64,000 bases of DNA from Pelodera strongyloides (lineage: Eukaryota; Nematoda; Chromadorea; Rhabditida; Rhabditidae), in the NCBI GenBank assembly GCA_036852015.1, contig JAANDG010000061.1:124001-188000 (forward strand). Reading direction: 5' to 3'. Every line of letters starts with the position of its first letter. Positions within the stretch are counted from its first letter, which is position 1. Both the position numbers and the translations under genes were made by a program. Positions 33,801 to 44,409 of the stretch are shown here, piece after piece. Below the pieces are notes generated by a model. That model made no database searches and was not told where the DNA came from. It saw only the letters and a list, made by a program, of their open reading frames with translations.

Positions 33801-36800
33801 ATGGGTCGCATGTGAATTCGAAAAATATTGCACCCTAATATATTTATCAAGGATATTTTCCAGATGGAGTTTCGAAACTAGGGGTTATCTGGAATGTACC
33901 TGGTCCTTTCATTGGATGGACAAAAATGTCATTTAAAGAGCTAGGTTCACAGGATTTGCACGTTTTTAATATATTTTCTAATGATCGTACGGCCGAAAAC
34001 ATTCACAATGCGAAAATTTAAAATTACCTTTGCTCCCCGATGCAGGAAGCATGCTCAAAAAGCTGTGATACTTCGAACATAAAACAATTCGGGTACCGCA
34101 TCTAGTTGTAGAGATTGTTTCGATAGACAGAGGGTGATAAAAGGGGTGTGTATTCAAGCGTCTCCCGCCCTCGTACGCTTTTTCCCGCTCACCCACTGCT
34201 GCGGTGTTCTATGAATTCGAGGTAACTTAGCTTTTCTCGGGGAGAAAAGGTAATTGTATCTAATTCTCGCATTATGAATATTTTCGGCCATGACATCAAT
34301 GGAAAATATTCTGCTGCAAACTTACTGACCCCTATCCCTTTGACGTGATGTACCAACAAAACTACAAAACATAGTCAATGTTTATTTTCAGAAAGCGTTG
34401 TCTGATTGTGCCGTCTTCAAAGTGAAAGATGTTAACGTCGATTGTGACGCTATTCTTTTTTCAGTATTAGCTGGAACCAAAAAGGACGGTTAGTAATTTA
34501 TTTTGACGAGACCCCACCATGGTAAAACTCCTCGTATGCGACTGGGGTCGAAACGGGGTCCCATATTTCTAATATGTGGGCCATATTACTTCTCTTTTTT
34601 TATTGCACATAGTATATATGTATTATAGTTTTTCTTTCAATTGTTATTGATTAGTCTGTATCTGAAGTATGTGAATAAACTCATCCAAGATTGAACGAAA
34701 AGCAGCTGAATAATGCTGACCATGAGTAAGAATTTTGCATAAAGCCCAAACTCGATTCCACAGATATATAGTTTAAGTACCGTTATATGGAAAGGAAAAG
34801 TATATGGATTACCTTTATTAGCCATCGACTTCAGCGGGACGGTATTGGGAACCGAATAAGCCGCCTAAATGCCGCATTCCGCATTCCGTATAGGCCGCAT
34901 TCCGCAGTTAGTGTTGCTAAACCAAGGGCTCACATAGCCCAAAGCCAAAGGGCTAGCTTCCAATTGTTGCCGATGTTATTTGTATCATGTTGAAACTTGA
35001 AACTGTGATCAATCGTTTTACGTTGGAAATCATTCCGGCCGGATGTTCCGTGGTCTCGTGGATCATCCTTTTTTTATCTTTGCACTACGTGCACACGTTT
35101 TTGAAAATAACGTTAGTGAAAACCAAGATAAACATAGTACGGTAACGCGCCCGCAACGCTGTAGACAGCAAAGAAAAAGAAATACGCGTTCTAGACGCGT
35201 GCTAACTCGATGTTTTTAAAATTACGGTATTTTTGAAAGCGTTTTATAGAATATCTGAAGAGTTGATATTCGCTTTAATTTTTGTGCTTTGTGCTCCCCA
35301 CACATCAAATCAATGGTCCCAGTTTCTGTAAATTGTCCATATTTGATAAATATGATTGGAATCTCCCTTTTATTTAGGAGCGAAATTCTCAAAGCTCCTG
35401 GAACAGGTTGCAACACAGATTTGCATACAAAGAGATCGAACGATTTGCAACGTGAGTCTTAATAATGGTAAAGTAAAAAAAATTAATAAGTACTTAATAA
35501 GTAATAAAGTTCTAATAAGGGCATTCATTCAACTTTCTTATTTTTCATCGGAGAGAACGTGGTTACAGAGCGCCGGACGTCACTGTGTTGTGGAGTCGGC
35601 AGGGACTGCCACAGCATGCAAGAGTCTGGATATGATCAATACCGCTATGCAGTACTTGCCGGATATAGGACGGGATATTGACGAACTGCGAGAATACGTC
35701 AATGGAAAATTTTACAAATTTGCCGACGCTTATCTCAAGAATGTATGGGTACGTGATACATGCAGCGAAATTCTTCGTGCGTATTTCTGCACGAAAGCTG
35801 CATATATAATATGGAACAAAATATTCTCGTGTAGTTCCAATAAATTCCCAGTATACTTGCAAACCCCATATGCAACCCATATTCGTCATTTGAACAAAAA
35901 AATTTCTTCACAACCAAAACGTAAAAAAGGTACCAGACTAGCGCAATCTGCGGTACTCAGAGAGTGCCGTGTTTTGTCCACTATTTCGTTGGACATAATT
36001 TTCTGGCAAACTTGTTTAATCGGGTTTCCAAGTATGCTGAAAATTTACTAATACAATTTTTGCCCGAGATGGATCTTACAGTTTAAATGGACGCGGTCAC
36101 CGTTTTGGCCGTTATGTATGCTTTGTGTTTTTATTAGCTGCAAAAACATTCAGCGAGAAATTCATAGATTAAGAAACTTGCGCCCGGCCTAAGCACCGCA
36201 GTTAGACATTAAAGGGACAGGCCCATCAAAGTAGACCTATATTTACGATACGTTCATAATGATTATAAAGCATTTTATTGCAATTTATAGAAACCAAATT
36301 TCACCTTCATTCGCCCTGGGAAACCTTTTTCGCTGCGCTCAACGTATATTTATACCGTTAAACTGAAAATATCCAAGCTTCCTATGCAAATTTATCGTAA
36401 AATAGGCTGCGATAAAAATACACACAGCATACACAGCTTTGAAATCTGCAACCTTACGGTATACATATACATTGAGCGCATCGGAAAAAGTGTCCCAGAG
36501 TGAATGAAGGGGAAATTTGGTTTGTATATATTGTAATAAAAATTCTTTGTATGAACATCTCGTAAACATAGGTTTAATTTGATTGGTTACAATGCCCGTG
36601 AGGTGTTCAACTGATTAATTAGTCGAATAAGGTTCGGCGAGTCACCATCGGTATGGCCATAGAATGGACAATTTCTAGGGTTACGGTGCGTATTGGCACA
36701 AAACTCTATTTTTCATCATCATTTTACTCGCTGTTCCCGAATTTTTTGCAGAACATTTTTCCAACACTATGCTTTATAAATTACGCAGATAATAAAAATG

Positions 36801-39800
36801 CAAAGTATACATAAGGGCCAAAACGGTGACCACGTCCCTTTTAAAGGATCGCAGTCACTTCATTATCGTATTTTTACTTCAATTATCAATAAATTGTCTG
36901 CTCTACTGTCTCAGTTGTCGTTGTCATACTGTACACGACCGGGGGATTTCTTTCCCTGGGTTAAATTTTCAGTAAATTGGCCCCCCGAAATGGAATTTCT
37001 AGGTGCTTGTTCATGTTTTTGGATAATTGAAGTAAAAAGGCGAACTTGAAGTGACTGCAATCCTTTACAGCGCCAGGCTCACCAGATGACAATAGTTTTG
37101 TATGTTAATGTAATATTCCAATTCCCCATACGAGGTAAAGGAAGGCAGTCACTTCAAATGCAACTTTTTTATTCGATTTTTATTAAATACAAGAAGATTT
37201 ATGAAACAATAGGCAGATATTAGAAAGGCATAAAACATAAAACTCGCATAAGGCATAAAACTCGGAGATAAATCAATGAGAATGAGTTTTGGTAAATTAC
37301 CATTGCCGGGGCATATATGCAATTGCCAGGGGTACTTGGAGAGTAAACAGCCTGTAGTGTTGCACCTGACGTGTGGTTTATCACCGCGGGGTTTTTATTA
37401 TCAACCGCTATGCGGGCAATTATAAACTACGGTATATAAGTAAAAGTCATGCGCAGTGATTTCACTCCTTGGGTTAAATTTTTAGTAAATTGATACTGGA
37501 AATGTATTTTTCTAGGTACCTTGTTATGTTTATGGACAATTGAAGTAAAAGGCGAAATTGAAGTGACTGCGATCCTTTAAAGGGTCGGGCCCACCAACTA
37601 GATCCAATATTTATTATTTGTTCATAATTTTTGCTACGAGAGTTTTTTATAATATATACAAAAGGTTTCAGCCGCATTCACCACCGTGAAACTCTGAAAC
37701 GTAAAACGTGAAACAACTTTCTTTGAAAGTTTTTCTAGAGTGTATACTGTATACAGTACCTCGCTCGTTTAAAGATAAGAAAATAAGGCCATTTTCTTTA
37801 CTGCATAGTAGCATAGTCTCTAGTAAAAATTTATCGAAAAGCTTTGCGATGGTGAAGCCAGTTCAAACTCCGTTGGTTGGTTGGTGTGCCCAGTTGGTGT
37901 GCCAAGTGGTGGGCCCGACCCTTTCTAGTCACAACGCAGTCACAATAAAGCCATACTTACGCAAGCTGAACATGAGACACATGCTGAAGAAACCAGACAC
38001 GAGATAGAGAGAAAGCTTGCACATTCAAATGCAAATATACTGTAAATGACAATTATCAGGGCTCATTCGAGATGTACCTTTTCCAAGTGGTTCGAGATGG
38101 ACACCGAGAAAAAAATACATGCAAAACAATTGTCGCATATGCAAATGTACCGTAATTGAAACTATAATCAATCGATCGTTTGCATGCGTACGCATGACAA
38201 TTGAATTCTTTTCTGGTGCTCCATCTCGAACCAAAAGTTTTCTTTTTCTTTTCCGGAAATGTCCATCTCGAATGCGCCTTCAGTTGCCGTATTTAGGCCC
38301 CACATGATTCGCTGAACTGGGAAGCAACAAAATGTGGATCGATGAAGGATGATCTCATATGCAAAGTTAGTGAATAAGATAACTATGAATAAGAAGCCTA
38401 GCGATGAGAGCCAGGTTCTCTTATAGATGGAAAAGATAAGCCGATACTCTTATCTTTTTGACCTTTGAAAGCGCCACCTGAACAAGATAAAAAAAACGAT
38501 TGCCTGGTTATAGGTTATAGCAACCGAATCCACAGAAACGGTGCACCACCGGGGTCCAGTTCATTTAAGAAGCTAATAAGGCATGTTTGCCTTTAAATGA
38601 GCCAGGAGTACGTGCTCGACTCCGTCCCTTTTATCAAAAGAACATGGTAAATAATCACCAAAAACATGCATACAAAGCATGCATACACACTTTGAAGGAA
38701 ATATTTAATTTAAACAAAGGCGATGTTAAGTAAAATAAACTACCGTATTATGGTTTTAAAAACACCAACAAAAAAATATATATTTTTTTTTGACTTACAC
38801 TTAGGCGTCATTAAAAATTTTTATTATTTATGCCGAAAATAATTTTGCTCTCGTTTTTCGGCATGCTTGATTTAGTGGCTGCATTAGGTTTCCTCCAAAG
38901 GTAGTAGAAACACGTTTTTGGGTGCCCGTGCACTGTATTTTTGTGCTTTGTTATGCACGTTTTTGGTGACCATTTACCATATAAAACATGGGCCTTCGGG
39001 GGTCTTCGGGGGCCTCCTCCTTTAAACTTCCCGGGGCCAGTTTACTTGGGAATAGATCTATCTCCGCCAGTTTACCTAACTACGAAATATGGGTCCACCA
39101 GGCTCTCAGGCAGAGTTCTTTCGATGCCGGGGAACCCTTCAACTCTGCTACACTGGTGTACATCACCACTGACGTCAACCCGAGTGTTTTTTATTAACCA
39201 CGGAACAAAGGGGACACGAGGCAGACTTTACTCAGTCCAAAGGCAGTTTATGGATACGCTGGGTATCTGGTCTTTGCGGCGTGTGCGAAAAAAAGGCAAG
39301 ATCACGTGTGATAATTTAGGTCATTAATGAGAAGTGCAAAGCAAAAGATGGCAATTTTCAAAAAATTTGCGAGTCGAAGGAGCAGAAGCCTAAGCCAAGT
39401 AGATTTGTTTAGTTTATGTATTTCATTACCTTTACATTATTTGTCATCGCGCAAGTAGTCGCATGTAAATGATCATTTTGTTCCCAATCACATCAATACT
39501 ATATTTGTATATTCCACGAATTTCAGCGACAGCCGCCCCCGAGAAACCTGTGAGTTATTTATTCATTTGATTGAAGGGAAAGTACTCTATGGAATTGGAA
39601 GGGGGAAGATTTTGAATATTACGCAAAAAGATTTTCGGTTGCATTTATCCTGTTCTTTAGATCCAGATATAGATAGAATAGATCTATGAATTATTTCATC
39701 AATTATTTTCTCGCCGTAGCACCGCTATGCTTTACAGTGTGTGTGTGTGTCGTGCGTTCCTTGAAATAGATGCGCTCCGGTCGTGCCCGGCCTACATTCT

Positions 39801-42273
39801 CCCTTTTGTACGCTATGTAATGGAATATGATTCGGGGCTGGTAACATCACTGAATGTAGAAGCCGAGCTGACAATATGCGGAGCATAACGCGCCTATATA
39901 TAAAATTACAAACAAACAAATATCCCCAGCTTTTTTTTTAACTTTTACTCATGTAATATTTTTTTCAGGTGATAAAAGAAAAGTGAGTTTTCGTCATACT
40001 CGTGCGTGACTGAACATGGATACCCAGTTTTTCAAAACTTCTTTTGCTTTTAATTATTCATTAATAGCTCAAGCTTTTGCATGTACTTTAATTTGATGAG
40101 ATACTCTACCAAAATACACCTTAAAATTAAAGTTAACATTAATAGCGAATACTATGACTACACATTTTTTATTAGTATATATCGTTAAAGGATCGCAGTC
40201 ACTTCAAATTAGCCTTTTTACTTCAATTATCCAGAAACATGAAAAGGCACCTAGAAAAATACCATTCCGGTGTTAATTTACTGAAAATTTAACCCAGGGA
40301 AATAAAAAAAAAGGAAACAAGCGACTTTTCTTTTTGCGTGGGATTGGGTGCTAGCCTGCCAGGAAACGAGGGATTTATTTTTCTTTCGCGGGAAACGTGC
40401 AGTAGAAGAACAGAGCTCTTCCCCGGTTTTTTTTTTGTATTGTCATCATTGGCAACCGGCCAAGTCCCGTTGCGATTTAGAAAACATCCCATTTTGTCAA
40501 AAATCAAAACTCAACACAAGGGATGTTTTTCCCTGTGATAAATGTTCCGTAAATTGGCATTGGAAAGGTATTTTTCCAGGTATCTTTTTCTATTTATTGA
40601 AAACTGAAGTAAAAAGGCGAAATTGCGATCCTTTAAGGCATATGATGGCATGGTTTGTTTTTGAAACGATTTTTGAATAATTGCACTCTCAAGCATTCTA
40701 TGCAACTGAGTAGTATGATTAGGTTAAAAGTTCATCATCTGTTTCAAAAACCGTCCGCTACTCTGTTCATTTCAGAGAGGAGTCGTATACGAGCATAATT
40801 ATCACGGCCTGCTGCGTCCTACTTATACTTATAATTGCTATGTCGGTCGGCTATTTTGTGTTTCATATTATTAAAAAGAAACGCAAGGCGAAAAAATTTG
40901 AAGGTAAGTGCGCGAGAATTTATCTTTACTTATAGACTTTTAGGCTCATAGACTTCCATTAGTAACTGTTGAGGTCGAATCGCTATGTTCCAAGCATTAG
41001 CTAAATGGCAAAATCCGTAGCCGTACCCGAATTTAGAACTGATGAGAAGAATTAAAGCTAATAACGCGAAGAACAATGAGGAACTAAAAGCTGCGGAACT
41101 AAAAGCTGCGGAACTAAAAGCTGTAAGTCACTGAAAATTAGTTTGTTTCCTTTAAAATGAGGGTTTATGTCAAGAATAAATCTCGTGTCATAGAGAGGAA
41201 AGGAAAAATTCATTATAATAAAAAATCGAGATATATTCGAGTAAATTAGCATAAATACGTACGAACTCAGTTGTCGACGGTGCGTTTCAAAAACCGGCCG
41301 GTATTTCGCTTCTAGTAGTAAGCATAATAAACAAAGAAATGACGTTATAGGTTACCTCACACGAGAGGTAAACTACCTAATTGGGTGAATAAAATAACAG
41401 AATGACACCGAACGGCGGAAATAAGTCCACATTTTCAGCAGGAGACCCCGGCAGCAACGCCAGAGAAATCAGCGACACCGAACTCACAGTCAGCAGAAGG
41501 GGCTGAGAAAAAGGAGGTCGGGTTTTCGGTGACCATATCTCTTTAAAGCGAAATACCGGCCGGTTTTTGAAACACATTGCGTACACTAGCTTTCTTTTCA
41601 GCACATGCAAATGAGACCAGAAAATAGACCTCACTTAGAACCCCCACTCCGCATAAACTCATAGGAATGCAAGTAATTGAGTTCCTTTTCAAAAACCGGC
41701 CGGTATTTTCCCTTTAAAGTGATTTTGGTCATTTCTATTCTATGTATTATTTTCAATTTTGTTGCCTTCTTTGCCAGAACTGCACAAGGGGTGACCGGGA
41801 AACGCATATAGTATACAGTGAAATGCGGTTTGAAACAAAACAGTGTTGCAGTTCATGTCTTGCAAATATATTTTAGGAGGCTCCGCCAAAAGATGGAAAG
41901 CCACGACATGCACCTACCCAGGGCGGAGGCAGCCAAATGAATCAGGTAGTTGATAATAGCTCGAACTAAGCTTCCTCCCCGTCGCTGAGGAAAATTTTGC
42001 TCTGTGTGTTCTTTGAACTCCTATCCTATGTAGGCACACTCGCTTTATCGCTCGTCAGTCCTGGGTTAGATGGGTTAGATCAACTACGGGTTAGATCAAT
42101 GTGTTAGTATGGGTTAGATCAACTACACAGACAAACTCACAGAGCGTGACGTGCATTACAAACAAAGATACAAACAAATCAGGATCCTAACTGGGTATAA
42201 ATAATATATTAATAATAACTCATTTCAGGCTCCGCCGCAGCCTGCAGGGCCTGCAGGCGAGAAGAAGCCGTAG
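30850..42273 (+). CDS. Gene B: 12-cysteine type I membrane protein, paralog of gene A
   Basis: Unrecognised family. Coding exons: 30850-30933, 31214-31298, 33113-33186, 34392-34488, 35378-35451, 35569-35748, 38297-38369, 39527-39549, 39969-39982, 40776-40903, 41037-41122, 41439-41516 (or to a stop at 41544-41546), 41877-41945, 42229-42273. Phases match gene A throughout, and exons 1-6 have the same lengths. Signal peptide MVIVTYSLLLFSTFALASS; 12 cysteines in the same places; membrane helix IIITACCVLLILIIAMSVGY followed by a Lys/Arg cluster. Exon 8 is 9 bases longer than in A, exon 10 is 6 longer, and exon 11 has an 18-base tandem duplication (KAAEL units). The last exon stops at GEKKP, where gene A reads through to SLS. 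An ATG-TAA pair precedes the start. Best read as a functional paralog, but the use of exons 12-14 is uncertain. Confidence 0.62.
31002..31028. repeat. Homopolymer run of about 27 G
   Basis: Uninterrupted G tract followed by a T tract, in intron 1 of gene B. The exact length may be an assembly estimate. Confidence 0.9.
31566..31957. mobile_element. TTAA MITE, 'GCGAAATACCGG' family, long copy
   Basis: CTTAAAGCGAATTACCGGTCGG at the left end and ACCGGGTGGTATTTCGCTTTAA at the right end. The right TTAA is immediately shared with the next element (31954), so two families abut on one TTAA. Confidence 0.65.
31954..32235. mobile_element. TTAA MITE, 'GGATCGCAGTCACTTC' family, right end lost
   Basis: TTAAAGGATCGCAGTCACTTC with the characteristic subterminal TTTTTACTTCAATTAT. 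The interior resembles 13801-14110 in inverted segments. No right terminus seen. Confidence 0.55.
32473..32865. mobile_element. TTAA MITE, 'AAAGGGAATGTCAAGCCGG' family
   Basis: Left TTAAAGGGAATGTCAAGCCGG; right AACATGCCCTTTAA. Inverted copy at 53519-53916. The ends differ from each other beyond about 12 bases, in both copies. Confidence 0.75.
34500..34570 (+). other. Hammerhead-like fold, relative of the PLE pseudo-LTR motif
   Basis: TGACGAGACCCC (34504-) and GGGGTCGAAAC (34544-34554) enclose CTCCTCGTATGCGA, the same arrangement found on the minus strand of the pseudo-LTRs. GACCCC pairs with GGGGTC. The conserved C before TGA is a T here, so this copy is probably a decayed element end. It lies in intron 4 of gene B in sequence absent from gene A. 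Confidence 0.45.
36209..36586. mobile_element. TTAA MITE, 'AAGGGACAGGCCCATCAAA' family, right end deleted
   Basis: Same insertion as 9388-9768 of gene A, but the last roughly 22 bases (through the right TTAA) have been lost. Confidence 0.8.
36841..37067. mobile_element. TTAA MITE, 'GGATCGCAGTCACTTC' family
   Basis: Ortholog of the insertion at 10032-10269 in gene A, differing by small deletions. Confidence 0.8.
37136..37580. mobile_element. TTAA MITE, asymmetric GGAAGGCAG/GGATCGCAG family
   Basis: Ortholog of 10338-10781 in gene A, nearly identical, with TTAA at the right end. Confidence 0.75.
38058..38281. mobile_element. MITE with 'GGGC(G)CATTCGAGATG' ends
   Basis: Ortholog of 11258-11482 in gene A. 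Ends just before the polypyrimidine/acceptor (ATTTAG) of exon 7. Confidence 0.7.
38376..38865. other. Intron 7 sequence private to gene B
   Basis: Gene A passes directly from the exon 7 donor to TTTTTCGGCATGCTTG, whereas gene B has about 490 extra AT-rich bases here. No terminal repeats recognised. Confidence 0.4.
39080..39290. repeat. Dispersed repeat, second copy of 4640-4885
   Basis: Missing from gene A at the homologous point (near 11775), while the flanks (CTTCCCGGGGCCAGTTTACTTGG / ATCACGT.TGATAATTTAGG) are present. The exact edges are unclear. Confidence 0.4.
40195..40636. mobile_element. TTAA MITE, 'GGATCGCAGTCACTTC' family, private to gene B
   Basis: Starts TTAAAGGATCGCAGTCACTTC, ends AATTGCGATCCTTTAA. 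Gene A at 12600-12625 runs through the same flanks (GACTACAC...AAGGCATATGATGG) without it, giving an empty site. Confidence 0.8.
41543..41716. mobile_element. TTAA MITE, 'GCGAAATACCGGCC' family, private to gene B
   Basis: Left TTAAAGCGAAATACCGGCCGG; right CCGGCCGGTATTTTCCCTTTAA; both on TTAA, 174 bases. It abuts the exon 12 reading frame and supplies or preserves its TAA stop. Confidence 0.85.
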
Positions 42274-42289
42274 TCCCAGAGCAAACCCC

Positions 42290-42935
42290 CTTCTCTTTCG
42301 TAATTTCGTAAATTCGTAATACTTTTTAATAGTTTGAAGAGACTGAAGTTCATAAAACATGGATAACAAACAGTTTTGCAGGATTCGTTTAATCATTTTG
42401 CCTACGTCCCATGATTTTCCCCTAGTATTTTGTCTCTTGTCCTCTTGAACAGCAATAAATATTTCCCTGTCCCAATGTTGTTTGGAACAATCATGTTTTG
42501 TATGCAAATTAGCGTAATTAGATACCCTGTATGGGAACACAGAAACCAAAATTTTTCAAACCGCCTGTTAAATGCTTTAAAGTATACTTGGTACATATGA
42601 AGAGAGAAAACCCGATCGTTACTAATCTGTTCCTTGTATGGATGCATATCATTTAGTATTTTATTATTAACTCTTTATTCCAAAAAATTGTACATACTAT
42701 AAATAAAATACATCAGGAGAGATAAAAAAAAAACACTCTCAGGCTAGACACATTCAAGAGGTCTAGCTTCTTATGTGGTGTTAAATCATTATTGATTCAA
42801 GTTACAATTAATATGTATATAAAATGGGAATTTTGAAATGCTACAATAAACAGATCGACATTGAAATGAATTTGAAATGAATGTGCACAATAACTATTTA
42901 AAGTTCCTAAATGGAGCAAGCATTGCACGAATCTC
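42290..42935. other. Gene B 3' flank, nothing further recognised
   Basis: The first roughly 350 bases match the gene A 3' flank (16030-16400: CTTTCGTAATTTCGTAA, TTTTGCAGGATTCGT, TGTTTGGAACAATCATG), marking the end of the duplicated block. The remainder is AT-rich. Confidence 0.5.
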
Positions 42936-42938
42936 CAT

Positions 42939-43267
42939 AATAAAAGAGGAAACAAATTGGGAAGATATAAGTGAATAAGTTCAACAAACTAACATGAATA
43001 TACCATATGTAATACGGTAACCCCGTTTCGACCCTTCGCATACGAGGATTTTGCCACCGTTGGGTCTCATCAGTGCGATGACGGTAGGCTTAGGCAGTGA
43101 GTGAAAGAAAGGTAAAGTAGATACTGAGAAAGGGATAGAGAGACAAAGGTTATAGAGTATGTGAAGAAACATATAAGGTTATAGAGTAAAAAAGGGTACA
43201 AAATTAATAGTAAAACCGAATAAGAAACTAACCTTGATACCGCGGGTGTAATAGTACCTGAATATTC
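42939..43267 (-). repeat. PLE pseudo-LTR, copy 1 (3' end of the element)
   Basis: Shared with 48386-48712 and 52797-53125, from AATAAAAGAGGAAAC to GTACCTGAATATTC on the + strand. Contains the hammerhead-like core at 43013-43075. Confidence 0.85.
43013..43075 (-). ncRNA. Hammerhead-ribozyme-like core in the pseudo-LTR
   Basis: On the minus strand: CTGATGA (43073-43067), then a stem GACCC...GGGTC, then GAAAC, then CGG-GGTTA-CCG and TA. This matches the hammerhead order CUGAUGA, stem II, GAAA, stem III (ACGG with CCGT), UA. Stem II is enlarged by an internal CCTCGTATGCGAAGG hairpin. Stem I pairs poorly (one A-T next to the core, then TACC with GGTA beyond an internal loop). Copies lie at 48460-48520 and 52876-52933. 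Activity is inferred, not shown. Confidence 0.5.
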
Positions 43268-43679
43268 TTACAAAAAGGGACAAGTAGAGAATTAATAAAC
43301 AAAATGCAGAAGAAAGTATAAAACTAACCTTGGATATGTCCTCAAGCAAAATAACTAGGTAGGAATATATCAATAAGTAAGAAGTACTACGAAAGGGTAT
43401 GGAGCAATGCAAGACGAGGACGAGAGCAATGGGAAAGGGATGTAGTGTGTAGTATTGATCGGGAAAGAGTGCATGACATAAACCTAGTGATAGAACATAT
43501 AGGTAAAGTTTATGAACTATGTGGTCTGTTGAAAAGAATAAGTTATCCATAAGTGAAAATAGAATGTCGTAGATTACGGTTACAAAGTTTTGCATAATAG
43601 GGAAGAATCGACAGAAATGCAAAATTAAAGGTTGTCGACCCAACTGTTGAGACTTTTAGTAGAGGTATCGTATTTAAGA

Positions 43680-44330
43680 CTAATAATAGGGTACTATTAA
43701 ATGATTTTTGATAGTTTTGAGTACAACTTCTTTGGGGTAATTGTTGGAGAGCAGCTTGATAATGAACGAATGGATTTTGGATTTGAAAGAAGTAAGCTGG
43801 GAAGTACATCTATGAATACGTATTACTTCACCTTGGATACAGTTTACTTTAATATGGTCACATATATGACTGTCATACATAGGAAATCTTATAACGTCAA
43901 AACTATAATCATCAGTTTTATTGTATAAATTGATAGTCCAATTATGTGTAGACCTAGCAAGGGCGAGATCGAGAAAGGGAGCGGAGGAATCAACAGTATT
44001 GGCCGCTTCGAGAATGAGCGAGCTAGGATAGATGGAATCAAGTATATCGAGAATGTTATCATCATTATAGAAAATAGCTATGTCATCCATATATCTGAAC
44101 ATGGACATCTTATAGCCGAGGGAAGAATTCAAAAAGCTTTTAAAGTATTTAAATTCAATCATACAAAGAGTTAAATCAGCAAGTAAAGGAGAAGGGTTAC
44201 CTCCCTGAGGAACTCCTTTGATCTGGTGGAAAATAATGCCCTGGAATACTAGATAACTATTTTTAACTATGTAGCGTACCATGTTTTTAACTTCATTTGA
44301 AGAGAAACAGTATATCCGTTAGTTCTAGGA
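43680..44330 (-). pseudogene. Naiad reverse transcriptase, C-terminal half (frameshifted)
   Basis: Palm motifs are present: IKGVPQGGNPSPLLADLTL (around 44205-44221) and the catalytic YMDD at 44082-44093, followed by a thumb-like region (APFLDLALARS...). The piece upstream (LDFSSLFTNLPHDC, 44293-44400) lies in another frame; one base shifted near 44300 rejoins it to VKNMVRYIV. Nicks template-primed cDNA synthesis in intact relatives; this copy cannot make a full enzyme. Confidence 0.85.
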
Positions 44331-44409
44331 TGCTATCAATGACACAATCATGAGGTAAGTTGGTAAAGAGACTACTAAAGTCCAAGACTTTGACTTTATG
44401 GAAACGATG

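Noticed and set aside
6287..42273. Assignment of genes A and B to the nematode DUF19 / T20D4.11-like family
   Set aside because: The secreted, helix-rich, cysteine-rich character is similar, but I could not match the cysteine spacing with confidence, so no family name is given.
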